Shown piece by piece: positions 10,382 to 22,000 of a stretch of 46,261 bases of DNA. How positions within the stretch are numbered: position 1 is the stretch's first letter; every line of letters starts with the position of its first letter. The notes beneath the pieces were generated by a model that saw nothing but the letters and a program-made list of their open reading frames with translations, did not search any database and was not told the origin of the DNA. Both the position numbers and the translations under genes were made by a program. Origin of the DNA: Mesotaenium endlicherianum (Eukaryota; Streptophyta; Zygnematophyceae; Zygnematales; Mesotaeniaceae); NCBI GenBank assembly GCA_009602735.1, contig WELA01001098.1, positions 151,345 through 197,605 on the forward strand, written 5' to 3'.

Positions 10382-10485
10382 GATGCGTAAAGTCAATGCA
10401 AAGTTGGTCTTCCTAGATTGATGGTTCACACACGTAGAGCTTGGTTTTGTACGTCAACCTCGACTTAATAAATCATGACAATAAC

Positions 10486-12403
10486 ATTTTCAGACCTTAC
10501 CTGGATAAGTTTGTGCAAGTCTTCTTGGATGACATTTTCATTTTCTCTAAAGATGAAGCTCAGCATGGTGAACACTTAAAGACAGTCATGGACACTCTGA
10601 GAAGAAATCAGTCATATGCTAAAATGAGCAAGTGTGATTTCTTTGAGGAAAGTATTGAATTCTTAGGCCACGTTGTCAATGAAGACGGCATCAGTGTGGA
10701 TCCTAAGAAAGTCCACACTATAAGGGACTGGCCACTCCCACAGTCTGTCTCTGAAGTTAGACCCTTCCTTGGGTTGGCGAACTACTATAGGAGATTCATT
10801 GAAAATATTCTACAAAGGCCAGTAAACTGACTGACCTTACTAAGAAAGACATAGGGTATGCGTGGGGGGAAGAGTAGCAGGCTGCCTTCGAGACCCTTAA
10901 AGATGCTCTTTGTTCTGCCCGAGTGCTAGCCGTGTATGACCCCAGCAAACCTGTGCAGGTGGTTACTGATGCTTCTGACTTTGCCATGGGTGCTATTTTA
11001 TTGCAGCATGCTGACAAAACCACAAAGGATGGTAAGGTACGGCAGGAGTGGCACCTTGTGCTGTATGAGTCTATGAAATTCAACTCAGCTGAAATTAACT
11101 CTTCTTTGCATGATAAAGAGCTGCTTGCTATCATCCATGTGCTCAAACATTGGAGAGCATACTTACATGGTAAAGCTTTTAAGGTGATTACAGGTCATCT
11201 AGCTCTAACTCACTTTCAGAAGAAGTCCAAGCTGTCGATGAGGGGAACCGTTGGAGCCAGATGCTGGAGCAGTTCCAAGTCCAAATTGACTACAAACTAG
11301 GGAAGTTAAATCCTGCTGATGCACTCTCTAGGATACCTGACTTGCAAGAAAGGAACTTTTGTCAGCATGCTATAGATAAAGTCCTTTGTGCACTCATTTC
11401 ACTAAAGGTGAAAAAGTCCTTCCTTGAACAACTTAGGAAAGCCAACCTTTCTGACCCAACATTTGAGCCCAGCCCCACGGATGGTATGTGTCCTGCTACT
11501 GCACTCGGGTATAGGCTTAAGGGAGGGGTCTGGGTGACTGAAACCACTTCAGGCAGGCTGAAGCTGGTCATTCCTAATAATTTGGAAATAAGGTCTCTCT
11601 TACTGCGTCAAGCACATGACAGTTTACTGGGTGGGCATTTGGGGCAGGCCAAAACTGTTGACAAATTGGCAAAACATTATCATTGGGATGGGTTGCCTCG
11701 GGAGGTCTTGAAGTGTCAGAGAAATCAGTCTAGGCACACACCACCCGGGGGTCTTTTACAACCACTGCCCATACCAGCTGGACGTTGGGAAACAAAATCC
11801 ATGGACTGGGTGGTAACACTACCAAGAATTGCCAATGGGCATGATTCGATCCTGGTAGTAGTGGATAAACTGACAAAAATGGCATTTTTATCCCCACAAC
11901 TGTCAAAGTAACTGCACTCAAAACAGCAAGACAGTTCTACAACCATGTAGTATGCCAACATGGGCTCCCCTCTAATATCATCTAAGACAGAGAATCAAAA
12001 TATAACTAATGTCTGAAGAGCTTTATTGGGGTTAATGGGAGTCAAACAGCTGCTCAGCACAGCAAACCACCCTTAGACTGATGGGCAGACTGAAAGAACT
12101 AACCGAGTTCTGCAAGAGGTGCAAAGAGCATATATTAACCAAAAACAAGATAATTGGGGTGACCTGTTGGCTCAAATTCAATTTGCGATGAACAGTGCGG
12201 TACACGCGTCAACGGGCCAGACTCCTTTTGAACTCAGCCTGGGTAGAGTCCCTAAGTCTCCTTTAGATGTACTAGGAGAGTCTTTAACTCACCCTGAAGG
12301 GATTGACAATCCGATCTCCCTCCAGTTAACTCAGGTGTTTGCTGACACCCTGTCAGAAATCCAACAGAACTTGCACAAAGCCCAAGAAAATCAACAAAAA
12401 TAC
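10486..12403 (+). pseudogene. B1: chromovirus pol fragment (RT palm to integrase)
   Basis: Begins in RT just before the catalytic box ([20 protein letters not shown]), continues through RT connection, RNase H ([27 protein letters not shown]) and integrase (SMDWVV-like [25 protein letters not shown]). Compared with B2 it has a 1-nt loss near 10806, CAG to TAG at 10876, a frame change near 11240, a 24-bp deletion that removes part of the HHCC finger (near 11714), and more decay after 11900. Its 5' half must lie left of the window because element A inserted in the RT. Confidence 0.9.
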
Positions 12404-13110
12404 TTACCAAATAGGCGATCAACAATTAATAAAGATCTTCATATCAGCAAGTAATCTTTTATGGATCTTCCGTTGACTGATTAAACGGCAAAAGGACAAC
12501 ACACTAGCAGTGAACAACACTCGTTAATCAAATGCGAGTAAACTAGCATCAATAATGCTTTCAGTAAACTCATACATAAGCAAGGTTAGAAGACAGTGCG
12601 TATCAATGGCTTCTCGCCTTGGATTCAGATCTCTCTCAGTAAGCTGTACAAGAGAGTTGGCCTCGTTTCCGAATGCCGAACTCGAGAGCAATGCCTAGCA
12701 TATGTACATGGAATGAGTTTACTGTTCAACGGCCAGTGCGATGGCACCGCCTACCCGGGAGTTAACCACGTTGGTAGGACCTCGGTTAACCAAATCCACC
12801 GCCATCTCCCATCATCCCGAATTGCCATCCATCATAGGGATGTCATCTGGCCATTCATCTAGCATACCACACTTAGATGCATATCGAGGCAGTTCGCTGC
12901 TACCGAGTACGGAAGTCAGCTGGCTGTCAAAGAATGTGTCAGCAAGCTGACTTAAGTGGACTTCAGCCTGCTGCTTTCGGCTGAGTCATTAAACTGATAT
13001 TAAATATGAAGTCCAGCAGACTGATTATTAACTAGAGTTCAGCAGGTTGAACTTATTTAACTGTTATATTTAAATGAATATTATATCTACTAATATACTG
13101 ATTCATTACA
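12404..13110 (-). mobile_element. Solo LTR of family B in B1 pol (end-truncated)
   Basis: Reads on the plus strand from TTACCAAATAGGCGAT to CTGATTCATTACA, the reverse of LTR B. The outer 14 or so bases (TGAAATGAATCGAC) and a few target bases are missing, so no TSD can be read. B1 pol continues on both sides: AACAAAAATAC at left and AATCAGCACC at right. Confidence 0.85.
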
Positions 13111-13367
13111 AATCAGCACCATCGCGAGCTGACATTTTCTAAAGGCGATTTGGTCAAACTGCATTCTCACCACCTGTACCTGCCTGGTGTGGTCAAGAAA
13201 AAGCTCGGTCCGTTCTGGGTCGGTCCATATTCGGTGGGGCGCCGTGTCGGTCAGAATGCTTACAAATTGAACATGTCAGCAGAATACAAGGGTCATCCAA
13301 TATTTAATGTCTCCTTCCTGGAACCGTACGTCAAAGATGACACACTGTTTACAGGTCGGTTACCCGT
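13111..13367 (+). pseudogene. B1: integrase C-terminal (GPY/F) fragment
   Basis: Continues B1 pol after the solo [63 protein letters not shown]. It is cut at 13367 by insertion of B3, before the chromodomain. Confidence 0.85.
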
Positions 13368-14090
13368 TGAATTGAATCGACTTACCAAATAGGCGATTAA
13401 TGATAAATGAAGATCTTTATATCAGCAAGTAATCTTTATGGTATTTTCTGTTGATGGTTTAAACAACAAAAGACAACACACTAGCAGTGGACAATACTTG
13501 CAAGTCAAATGGAAGTAAACTAGCATCAATGATGCAATCAGTAAACTTGTACATAAGGAAGGCTAGAAGACAGTGCATATCAATGGCTTCTCGCCTTGGA
13601 TTTAGATCCTCTTAGTAAGTTGTACAAGAGAGTTGGTCATGTTTCTGAATGCCGAAATCGAGAGCAATACCTAGCATATGTACATGGAATGAGTTTACTG
13701 TTCAACGGCCAGTGCGATGGCACCGCCTACCAGGGAGTTAACCATGTTGGTAGGACCTCAGTTAACCATAATCCACCGCCATCTCCCATCATCCTAAATC
13801 GTCATCCATCCTAAGGATGTCATCTTGCCATTCATCTAGCACACCACACTTAGATGCATATTTGGGCAATTCGCTGCTACCGAGTATGGAAGTCAGCTAG
13901 CTGGCTGTCAAAGAATGTGTCAGCAAGTTGACCTAAGTTGACTTCAGCGTGCTGCTCCCGGCTGAGTCATTAAACTAATTATTTAATAAGGTCCAGCAGA
14001 CTCCATATTAAATAAAGTTCAGCAGGCTGAACTTATTTAGCTATTTAATTTAAATGAATATTATATCTAGCAATATACTGGTTCATTACA
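13368..14090 (-). mobile_element. B3 3' LTR
   Basis: 723 bp, plus-strand ends TGAATTGAATCGAC and GGTTCATTACA, the reverse of LTR B. It is followed at once by the complement of the polypurine tract (ATCCCTCCAACTT). Confidence 0.9.
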
Positions 14091-14103
14091 ATCCCTCCAA
14101 CTT
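14091..14103 (-). promoter_or_regulatory. B3 terminal polypurine tract
   Basis: Minus-strand AAGTTGGAGGGAT next to the 3' LTR, the plus-strand DNA primer site of the element. Confidence 0.75.
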
Positions 14104-14108
14104 AACAA

Positions 14109-14125
14109 GTTGTCGCCTCGACAAC
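14109..14125 (-). other. Conserved hairpin just upstream of the B3 polypurine tract
   Basis: GTTGTCG/CGACAAC, 7-bp perfect arms around a 3-nt loop. The same hairpin occurs at the same place in B2 (24998-25014). Confidence 0.6.
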
Positions 14126-14203
14126 ACTAACACTGGGTACATGGTTTTCCCCAACTGAAAGTATTGGGCTCCCTCCCACCGCCTCTTGCTCCAACACTGA
14201 TGT

Positions 14204-15933
14204 CTAACTGTGGGGATTACTAGTAACAGTGTGCTGTCCCTCCGCCCTCAGCCTACTGCCCTTATGAAGGAGATCTTCCTGGGGCTCTACGGTCATGGGA
14301 GCGAGACCGGGAGCCAGACCTCCTCCTCTGTCTTGGGGTCTCCTGAAGCCTGGGGGCTTCGAGTAGGGGGAACCAAGGGGAGAACGCAGTAACTGGGATG
14401 TTTCCTCCTGCACACTCTCAAAATGAAGGGAGGCAGCCTTCTCCAGGGCATTCCTCAAACTGACAGGTACATATACCGACATCTCAGAAGGATGTTGCAT
14501 GACATGAGCCAAGGGCACATGTCCTCTCTGCAAGGGAGATGCTGGCAGGCCTCTGGCTATTTCTATAGCAGTCCTATTTCTCCTGTCTGCCCTGTCTGAG
14601 TGGGTCTCTGCGCCTGCAGATGGGCTCTGTCCTCTGGCAATTTCCAGCCAAGTGATATCTTCCTCTCAACGAGCTGGTGCAGAGCTATGTCTGCCCTGGC
14701 CAACCCAGTCTTTTTCATTACAAGGGATGTGGCAGGTGTCTGGGTCACAGCGGGGCTAGTGTCCTCTTCCTCGCCTTCCTCCTCTTCTTCCTCTTACTCC
14801 TCCTCTTCTTCCCCTCGCTCCTCTGAGACTGCTGGGGTCTCCTCTGTCAGCTGCTCCAACTCTTCCCGAGAAAAAGAATACCCCACTGACCTTCCCCTTT
14901 TGGGTGCTGGTGGGGGCTGTTGAGTCCGGACCACATACAGGTCTTTCTCTCCCTGCTTGCTTGCCCATTTGGCATAAGCGTGCTTCCCTTTAGAGAATGA
15001 CTCTTGGGCCCTGCTCCTGTCCTCCTGCATTAGAGAATGACTCATGCAGTCTCTTACTCCATCCAATCTTGGGTCCCAAGCTGCAATGTGAGGGGGCAAC
15101 ACTATGTTCCCCTGTAGGTCTGTTAGGAAATCTTCCTCCCCTGCCCTGTCATTTTGCTGGTCCCTCATGTTAATGGTCATCCATCGTTAATCGGTGGGCT
15201 TTTGGAAGAAGGCAGGGTCCGTCCTTTTCAGCGTACAAGGGTACCAATGCCCTGCGAAGTCCAGCTGACTGGTTTCCCTGGCCAAGAATTTCCAGCTCTT
15301 TCTCTCCACCTCATTATACATGGCCTTAAACCTGTTATGGGATGTAGTGTCCTTAAAGCTGTCCGCGTCCATGGGGATCATCCTGATGACCCTATCTTTC
15401 CCCCAAATACTCGGAATCGATACAGCTCCTTCCTCATTCACTTGGGCCATTGCCTTGGCCTCTCTGATATCGTGGTAGAGGAGGAGTCCTGTGCTGACCT
15501 CTATGTACTTGTCAAAGTTTTCAGATGTCTCCCCTTCCCTCTCCAGGATGTCCTTCTGCGACTCACTGCGACTTCTCTGGGCATACTTGAAGGCCTCCTC
15601 CAGTAGATCAAAGCCCTTGCCCAGCACTGTGTAGCGGTAGCTGCTGATTATCCTCTGTACTTCTTCTTCAACCTGCTGCTTCCGCCTCTCCTCAGCTTGC
15701 CTCTCCTCCTCTGCCTTCTTGGCCTCCTCTGCAGCTTGTCTGTCCAATTCTTCCTGCCTCAGCCTGGCCTGTTCCTCCTCCTTCTTCTTCTTCTGTGCCT
15801 CCCGCTGTTGTTAGAGTCGTTGCGATTCCCGAGCGGAGATGGAGGATGATTTGATGTCGCCACAAAATTGCAAGTATTTTGCATGTGCCTCTTCCACTCT
15901 TCTCTTCCTCTTAAGTTCCAACTTCTAAGTCAT
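14204..15933 (-). pseudogene. B3 ORF3: divergent copy of the unknown accessory ORF
   Basis: Starts at ATG 15931-15933 with a TAG as third codon, then LKRKRRVEEAHAKY, a TAA near 15812, a Lys/Glu coiled-coil segment (QAAEEAKKAEEERQAEERRK), and a core shared with B2: SYRYTVLGKG, YNEVERKSWKFLARE, HWYPCTLKR, KPTD, then TAA at 15187 where B2 has Trp, then PPHIAAWDPRLDG, FSKGKHAYAKWA, KRGRSVGYS. A frame change in the acidic GAG repeats (about 14790) leads to GHVPLAHVMQHP and LLRSPLGSP. By eye it is only about 40% identical to B2 ORF3 although the neighbouring pol is nearly the same. No known family recognised. Confidence 0.75.
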
Positions 15934-16243
15934 CTTGCTCAATCATAAACACAATGCAGTCAGTGAAGTCTTGGTACTTCGCCGCTACTGAGTACCCTTG
16001 GTGGAGAAGAACGTAGTAGGGAGAGTTCCAAGTGTGTAAGACCTTGTGTGAGTGAGTAGAAGAGGAGAATTGAGTCAGAGAGAAAAAGTGAGTGTGAGCG
16101 CAGGTTGAGTGTGTAGAATGATTACATAAAAATTTGCCTGGCTGATCCCGAGACGGAACACACTCCCTCCAACTAAATTTTAAGGTGAGTTGCCTGTCAT
16201 AACTGTCACTATCTGTCACTAACTGTCACGTTTAACTGTCACG

Positions 16244-16257
16244 TTCCCCTCCAACTT
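16244..16257 (-). promoter_or_regulatory. B3 internal polypurine tract copy
   Basis: Minus-strand AAGTTGGAGGGGAA between the end of pol and ORF3; matches the terminal tract and the internal tract in B2 (22926). Next to it (16197-16245) is a run of five ACTGTCAC-type short repeats. Confidence 0.6.
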
Positions 16258-16259
16258 AT

Positions 16260-16820
16260 CACCTGTCCAGGGCGACTAAAATGACAGTTAGGGAGGTGTG
16301 CCAGCCGCCCGAAGGTGGAACTGCTTCAACGCCCCTTTGGCATTGGTCAGCTGGTCTTTAAATTCCCAAGTGTCCCCAGAGGCATCGTACCTCTTCCATT
16401 GGACCAGGTACTCCATGACATGTTTAATGATCGACGGATAAAGCGAGCGTTCGAAATTTTGTCGACCTCATATTCCTCAGGGTCACCATGCCCGACAGCG
16501 GGGATCGGTCCCGGTTGGACAGGTAACCGACTCGTGAACAGTGTGTCACCTTTGATGTACGATTCCAGGAAGGAGACATTAAATTCTGGGTGACCCTTGT
16601 ATTCTGCTGACATGTTCAGTTTGTAAGCATTCTGACCGACACGGCGCACCACCAAAAATGGACCGACCCAGACCGGACCAAGCTTTTTCTTGACCACCCC
16701 AGGCAGGTACCGGTGTTGAGAATGCAGTTTGACCAAATCGCCCTTAGAAAATGTCAGCTCTCGACGGTGCTGATTAGCGTATTTTTGTTGATTTTCTTGG
16801 GCTTTGCGCAGGTTCTGTTG
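16260..16820 (-). pseudogene. B3 pol 3' end: integrase GPY/F region and chromodomain
   Basis: [46 protein letters not shown], then the start of the chromodomain (EEYEVDKISNARFIRRS) which shifts frame near 16430. It ends at the B2 insertion site (TSD at 16821-16825); the rest of pol resumes at 25759. Confidence 0.85.
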
Positions 16821-16825
16821 ACTTT

Positions 16826-17545
16826 TGTAATGAATCAGTATATTAGTAGATATAATGTTCAGTTAAATAAAATAGTTAATTCAGTTCAGCCTGCTGAACA
16901 CTAGTTAATAATCAGTCTGCTGGACTTATTATTTAATATCAGTTTAATGACTCAGCCGGAAGCAGCACGCTGAAGTCCACTTAAGTCAGCTTGCTGACAC
17001 ATTCTTTGACAGCCAGCTGACTTCCGTACTCGGTAGCAGCGAACTGCCTGGATATGCATCTAAGTACGATATGCTAGATGAATGGCCAGATGACATCCCT
17101 ATGGTGGATGGCTATTCGGGATGATGGGAGATGGCGGTGAATTTGGTTAACCGAGGTCCTAGCAACGTGGTTAACTCCCGGGTAGGCGGTGCCATCGCAC
17201 TGACCGTTGAACAGTAAACTCATTCCATGTACATATGCTAGGCACTGCTCTCGAGTTCGGCATTCGGAAACGAGGCCAACTCTCTTGTACAGCTTACTGA
17301 GAGAGATCTGAATCCAAGGCGAGAAGCCATTCATACGCACTGTCTTCTAACCTTGCTTATGTATGAGTTTACTGATTTGCATTATTGATGCTAGTTTACT
17401 CGCATTTGACTTACGAGTATTATTCACTGCTAGTGTGTTGTCCTTTGCCGTGTAACCAGTTAATGAAAATACCATAAAGATTACTTGTTGATATGAAGAT
17501 CTTTATTAATTGTTAATCGCCTATTTGGTAAGACGATTCATTTCA
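16826..17545 (+). mobile_element. B2 5' LTR
   Basis: Starts TGTAATGAATC and ends GATTCATTTCA, an 11-bp imperfect terminal inverted repeat. U3 holds several short palindromes with the core CAGC-N2-GCTG, such as 16884-16899 and 16985-16998. No clear TATA box was found; GATATGAAG near 17492 (GATATAAAG in the 3' LTR) is too near the end to be convincing. Confidence 0.93.
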
Positions 17546-17546
17546 G

Positions 17547-17558
17547 TGGTATCGGAGC
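17547..17558 (+). promoter_or_regulatory. B2 primer binding site, initiator tRNA-Met
   Basis: TGGTATCGGAGC, one base after the LTR, complementary to the 3' end of plant initiator tRNA-Met; the same site occurs in B3 and C. Confidence 0.85.
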
Positions 17559-17579
17559 AGTTATCACAGTCTTCTTTGT

Positions 17580-19098
17580 ATGGTAAGGACAATGTCTCAA
17601 ACTAGCAACTCCCGAGACATGGAGAACCAGGATAACGAGAATGTCAAAAACCAGGCGGAAAGCCATGTAGCGGGAACCCGTACCTCATCTGAAGCAGTAG
17701 CAAATACTGCAGCTAGAGAGGCTGCAGATGAGGCAGCTGCTATTGCCGCAGTCGCAGCACAGCAAGCTGAGGAGGAGAGAGCCAGATCAGAAGCTGAACA
17801 AGTAGCAAAGGCCGTTGAAGATACAGAAAGGAGGGAAGGACAGCCAGCTGACGAGCGCACTGCTGAAGAACTTATGGCTTCAAGGGCCAATGTTCAGAAC
17901 CCACCTCCTGCTGTACAACTCAATGTACCCCTAGGTCAAATACGTGACCGGCTGAATGCGGCAGGAATTGCTGCTGCAGGAGCAAGAGGGATTGTTGAGG
18001 ACACTACTCAGCGAGTAGAGGCCAATGCTGCTGCTGCGTTTGCTAATCTACCACCCCAAAGTGTAGACTTGGGAGCATTGTTCGTTCAGATTCAGTCGCA
18101 AATGGCGACCATGTATCAGTCCCAGCAGGAGGACAAAAGAATCATAATGTCCCTACTGCGGGACAGAGACCAACTGGGGTCTCAAACCACTAGTGGTGGT
18201 GGCCGAGGGCCTAGTAAGCCCAAGCCGAAACCTCCCCAGGACTATGATCCTGAGGGAAACAGAAAATATTACCTGATCAAGTTTCTCGCGGATGTTGAGC
18301 AGTGGCTGGAGAACTACCCAGAACTGCAAGATCACGACAAGGTCAGGCACACCGGTGCGCTACTGAAAGGCAGTGCCGCAGACTGGTGGCTATACTGGAA
18401 AGGAGAGCGTAAAGCTCGGCAACTCGGTGACCCTACGTGGGTAGAGTTTGTGGAGAAACTGCATGAGAAGTTTGATGTCATCAACCAGCAGGAGAAAGCT
18501 ATCTATGCGATGATCTCCCTGACACTGAAGCAGACCACTTCAATTGCTGAGTTTGCTCAAAAGTTCCAAGAGAACATGATGAAGCAGTCAGATTTGCCAG
18601 AACGGTATAGGATAGCATACTTCAGGTATGGCTTGAAATCCGAGGTCTCTGGTCATTTTGCTGAGAAAAAGTATGAGAAACTGGCTGACTTGATCCAGGA
18701 TGCTGACGCCTGGGATCAGCAGCAGTTCAATCACAAGCGCCAGAGTAACGCTTTGGTGTCTAAGATTGTCAAAAAGCCCCACGGTTCCTACAATGCAGTT
18801 GAAGGAGACCAGGCTGAGGATAATCAGGGTGATGAATATGAGTATGAGTACAATGCTATTCAGTCTAGNTGATGAATATGAGTAGGAGTATAATGCCATA
18901 CAGTCTAGAGGTAGAGGTGGTTTCTCTCGGGGCGGCTATGGAAGAGGTGGTGGTAGGACTAAGCCAAGACCAGCCTCAGCAAAATCCACTTGCTACCATT
19001 GCCAGCAGTTGGGCCACTACCAAGAACAGTGTCCAGTCAAGCACCTTCCGAAAGACGAGAGAAAAGACCAGCCTTTAAAAGACAGCAACAGTCAGTAA
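17580..19098 (+). CDS. B2 Gag (broken only by an assembly N)
   Basis: ATG at 17580 ([10 protein letters not shown]). An Ala/Glu-rich N-terminal coiled coil (residues 20-90), [17 protein letters not shown], then the retrotransposon capsid-like domain: [71 protein letters not shown]. After an acidic/Tyr stretch there is an N at 18869 flanked by a near-duplicate of 38 bp; beyond it in another frame are an RG-rich segment and one zinc knuckle ([14 protein letters not shown]), ending with TAA at 19096-19098. It packages element RNA. The apparent frame change and the TAG at 18883 lie within the duplicated join, so I treat gag as probably intact in the genome. Confidence 0.88.
18869..18869. other. 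Assembly N flanked by near-duplicate sequence
   Basis: 18832-18868 and 18871-18908 are two versions of GATGAATATGAGTA... ending CAGTCTAG, with four mismatches. This is the mark of unmerged contig ends. Confidence 0.8.
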
Positions 19099-22000
19099 TC
19101 CAGTCTACTGACTGTGAGGATGCTAGAGATAGTGAGTCGTCACTAGCTGCCCTCGTAGTAGGTATTATGGGTCCTGCTGAACTGGATTCACTATGCATGC
19201 CTGACAACCAGATAAAGGAGACCATCAGCAATATAGACGTTCAGAGAGTGCACACTCTGGATGCTCTTGTTCCGCCTGATGTCCAACATTTCTTTGCTAA
19301 GTCGGGAGAACAATGCGAAAGTCAGGAAAAGTCAGTCCCCCCTATCCTACTGCATTGCATGATTGCAGGTAGGAAGGTGAGAGCATTTGTTGACGGAGGG
19401 GCGTCACATACTTTTATCCACAAGGACTTAGTTAAGCGGCTAAGGCTGCCTACTGTCACCCAAGGGAATAGAAAAATATTCCTTGGAGATGCCTCAAGTA
19501 TCCCGGGAGGAGTTATAACCAAGCCTATTGAGGTCCAGTTAGGTTCTGGCATTGCAGTTCTAACTGAAACGCTTACATTTGAGGTACTCAACACTGGCTT
19601 TTATGATCTCGTGCTAGACAGGTCCCGGCTTAATAGACATCAAGCTGAAGTGTGTTGGAGCAGAGGTACAGTTAAAGTGAGAGGAGCCAGTGATGGGCAG
19701 ACTGATTTGGCACCCACCAGTGCTCTTCCTCTTGTCCTGTGTGGATGGCAAATGAAGGAAAAGAAGAGGCTTCCAGAAGGATGCAAGTTGCTGAATGCAA
19801 TGGAGTTCGTCAAAGGCTGGAACCAGAAGGAAGACCGAATGTTCTGTCTGCTGCTAAGAGAGGTACCTCCTCAACCTGAAGAAGTGGTTGAGAAAAAGGT
19901 AAGCCCTCCGGATCACCCTACTGCTGCAAAAATTGTTGCTCAGTACACTGATATATTTAATATGCCTCCAGGACTACCCCCTAAGAGGGAAGTAGATCAT
20001 AAGATTGATTTATTACCTGGTAGTCAGCCACCTTGGCATCGCACGTATGGCTTGTCGTATGTGGAGAGCGAGGAGTTGAAAACACAGATTGCAGAGCTAG
20101 AGGAAAATGGTTATATTTCTCCCAGTAAATCACCTTACGGCGCACCCATCCTATTTGTTAAGAAAAAGGATGGCAGTATGCGGATGTGTGTGGATTACAG
20201 AGCCCTGAACAGAATTACAGTAAAGAACAAGTATGCTTTACCCAGGATCGCGGACTTGCTTGATACCCTGTCTGGTGCTAAGGTGTTCAGTAAAATAGAT
20301 CTCAAGAGTGGTTATCATCAAATCAGGATTGCTGAGGGGGATGAACACAAGACTGCCTTCCGCACACGTTATGGACACTATGAGTTCAACGTGATGCCTT
20401 TTGGACTGACTAATGCTCCTGCTACCTTCATGGGTGCTATGAATGACATTTTCAGACCTTATTTGGATAAGTTTGTGCAAGTTTTCCTGGATGATATTTT
20501 AATTTTCTCTAAAGATGAAGCTCAGCACACCGAACACTTAAAGACAGTCATGGACACTCTGCAGAAAAATCACTTATATGCTAAAATGAGCAAGTGTGAT
20601 TTCTTTAAGGAAAGTATTGAATTCCTAGGCCACGTTGTCAGTAAAGAGGGCATCAGTGTGGATCCTAAGAAAGTCCAGACCATAAGGGACTGGCCAGTAC
20701 CACAGTTTGTCTCTGAAGTTAGATCCTTCCTCGGGTTGGCTAACTACTATAGGAGATTTATTGAGAATTATTCCACAAAGGCCAGTAAACTGACTGACCT
20801 TACTAAGAAAGACATAGGGTATGTGTGGGGGGAAGAGCAGCAGGCTGCCTTCCAGACCCTTAAAGATGCTCTTTGTTCTGCCCCAGTGCTAGCCGTGAAT
20901 GACCCTAGCAAATCGGTGCAGGTGGTTACTGATGCCTCTGACTTTGCCATGGGTGCTATTTTGTTGCAGCCTGCTGACAAAACCACAAAGGATGGTAAGG
21001 TACGGCAGGAGTGGCATCCTGTGTTGTATGAGTCTATGAAATTTAATCCAGCGGAGATTAATTTCTCAGTGCATGATAAAGAGCTGCTAGCTATCATTCA
21101 TGTACTCAAACAGTGGAGAGCATACTTACATGGTAAAGCTTTTAAGGTGATTACAGATCATCTAGCTCTGACCCACTTTCAGAAGAAGTCCCAGCTGTCG
21201 AGGAGGGAGAACCGCTGGAGCCAGATGCTGGAGCAGTTCCAAGTCCAGATCGACTACAAACCAGGGAAGTTGAATCCTGCTGATGCACTCTCTAGAAGAC
21301 CTGACTTGCAAGAAAGGAACTTTAAACAGCATGCTGTAGATAAAGTCTTGTGTGCACTCACTTCACTAAAGGTGAAAAAGTCCTTCCTTGAACAACTTAG
21401 GAAAGCCTACCTTTCTGACCCAACATTTGAGCCCAGCCCCACTACTGGTGTGTGTCGTGCTACCGCACTCGGGTATAAGCTTAAGGGAGGGGTCTGGGTG
21501 ACTGAAACCACTTCAGGCAGGCTGAAGCTGGTCATTCCTAATAACTTGGAAATAAGGTCTCTCTTACTGAGTAAAGCGCATGACAGTTTCCTGGGTGGAC
21601 ATTTGGGGCAGACCAAAACTGTTGGCAAACTGGCAAAACATTATCATTGGGAGGGGTTACCCCGGGAAGTCTTGAAATATGTCAAGTCCTGTGACCAGTG
21701 TCAGAGAAATAAGTCTCGGCACACACCACCCGGAGGTCTCTTGCAACCGCTACCCATCCCAGCGGGATGCTGGGAAACTATATCCATGGACTGGGTGGTC
21801 TCACTACCAAGAACTGCCAATGGGCATGATTCAATACTGGTAGTCGTGGATAAACTGACAAAAATGGTCATTTTTATCCCCACAACTGTCAAGGTGACTG
21901 CACTCGAAACAGCGAGGCAGTTCTACAAGCATTTAGTATGCCAACATGGGCTCCCTTCTAATATCATCTCAGACAGAGACTCAAAATTCACCTCTAAGTT

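Larger units (their letters stand above)
1..10480 (-). mobile_element. Element A: Ty3-type LTR retrotransposon carrying a DNA methyltransferase (left-truncated by window)
   Basis: Reading the minus strand from 10480 leftward gives LTR, gag with CCHC knuckles, retropepsin, linker repeats, C5-cytosine methyltransferase, RT and RNase H; integrase and the 3' LTR lie beyond base 1. The LTR start (reverse complement TGTCATGATTTATTAAG, at 10480) abuts B-family pol sequence. 10481-10485 (ataac) corresponds to atgac at the matching site in B2, a plausible mutated TSD. The body is strikingly GC- and CpG-rich while its LTR is not. Coding is interrupted by in-frame stops (8015, 4089, 3022, 1647, 430) and 1-nt shifts (near 8505, 6791, 3200, 1975 and 690), so this copy is dead but young enough that every domain can be read. 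The element order is seen directly; membership of all parts in one element is inferred from common strand, composition and absence of LTRs between them. Confidence 0.85.
8960..10480 (-). mobile_element. 5' LTR and leader of element A (interrupted by solo LTR C)
   Basis: The outer end at 10480 is TGTCATGA..., matching the start of the A-like LTR at 30714. The inner part (about 8970-9345, including TATA-like GGAGTATAAG on the minus strand at 9297-9306) is closely similar to 31575-31955 plus strand. U3 sequences between are only patchily alike, so the two LTRs are different subfamilies. The inner end is not certain: similarity to the 31-kb copy stops at about 8968, and I see no clear tRNA primer site there. 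No gene lies in this stretch. Confidence 0.7.

Noticed and set aside
15911..16219. 102-codon minus ORF upstream of B3 ORF3
   Set aside because: Lies in the pol-ORF3 spacer and ends just inside ORF3; no counterpart in the B2 spacer.
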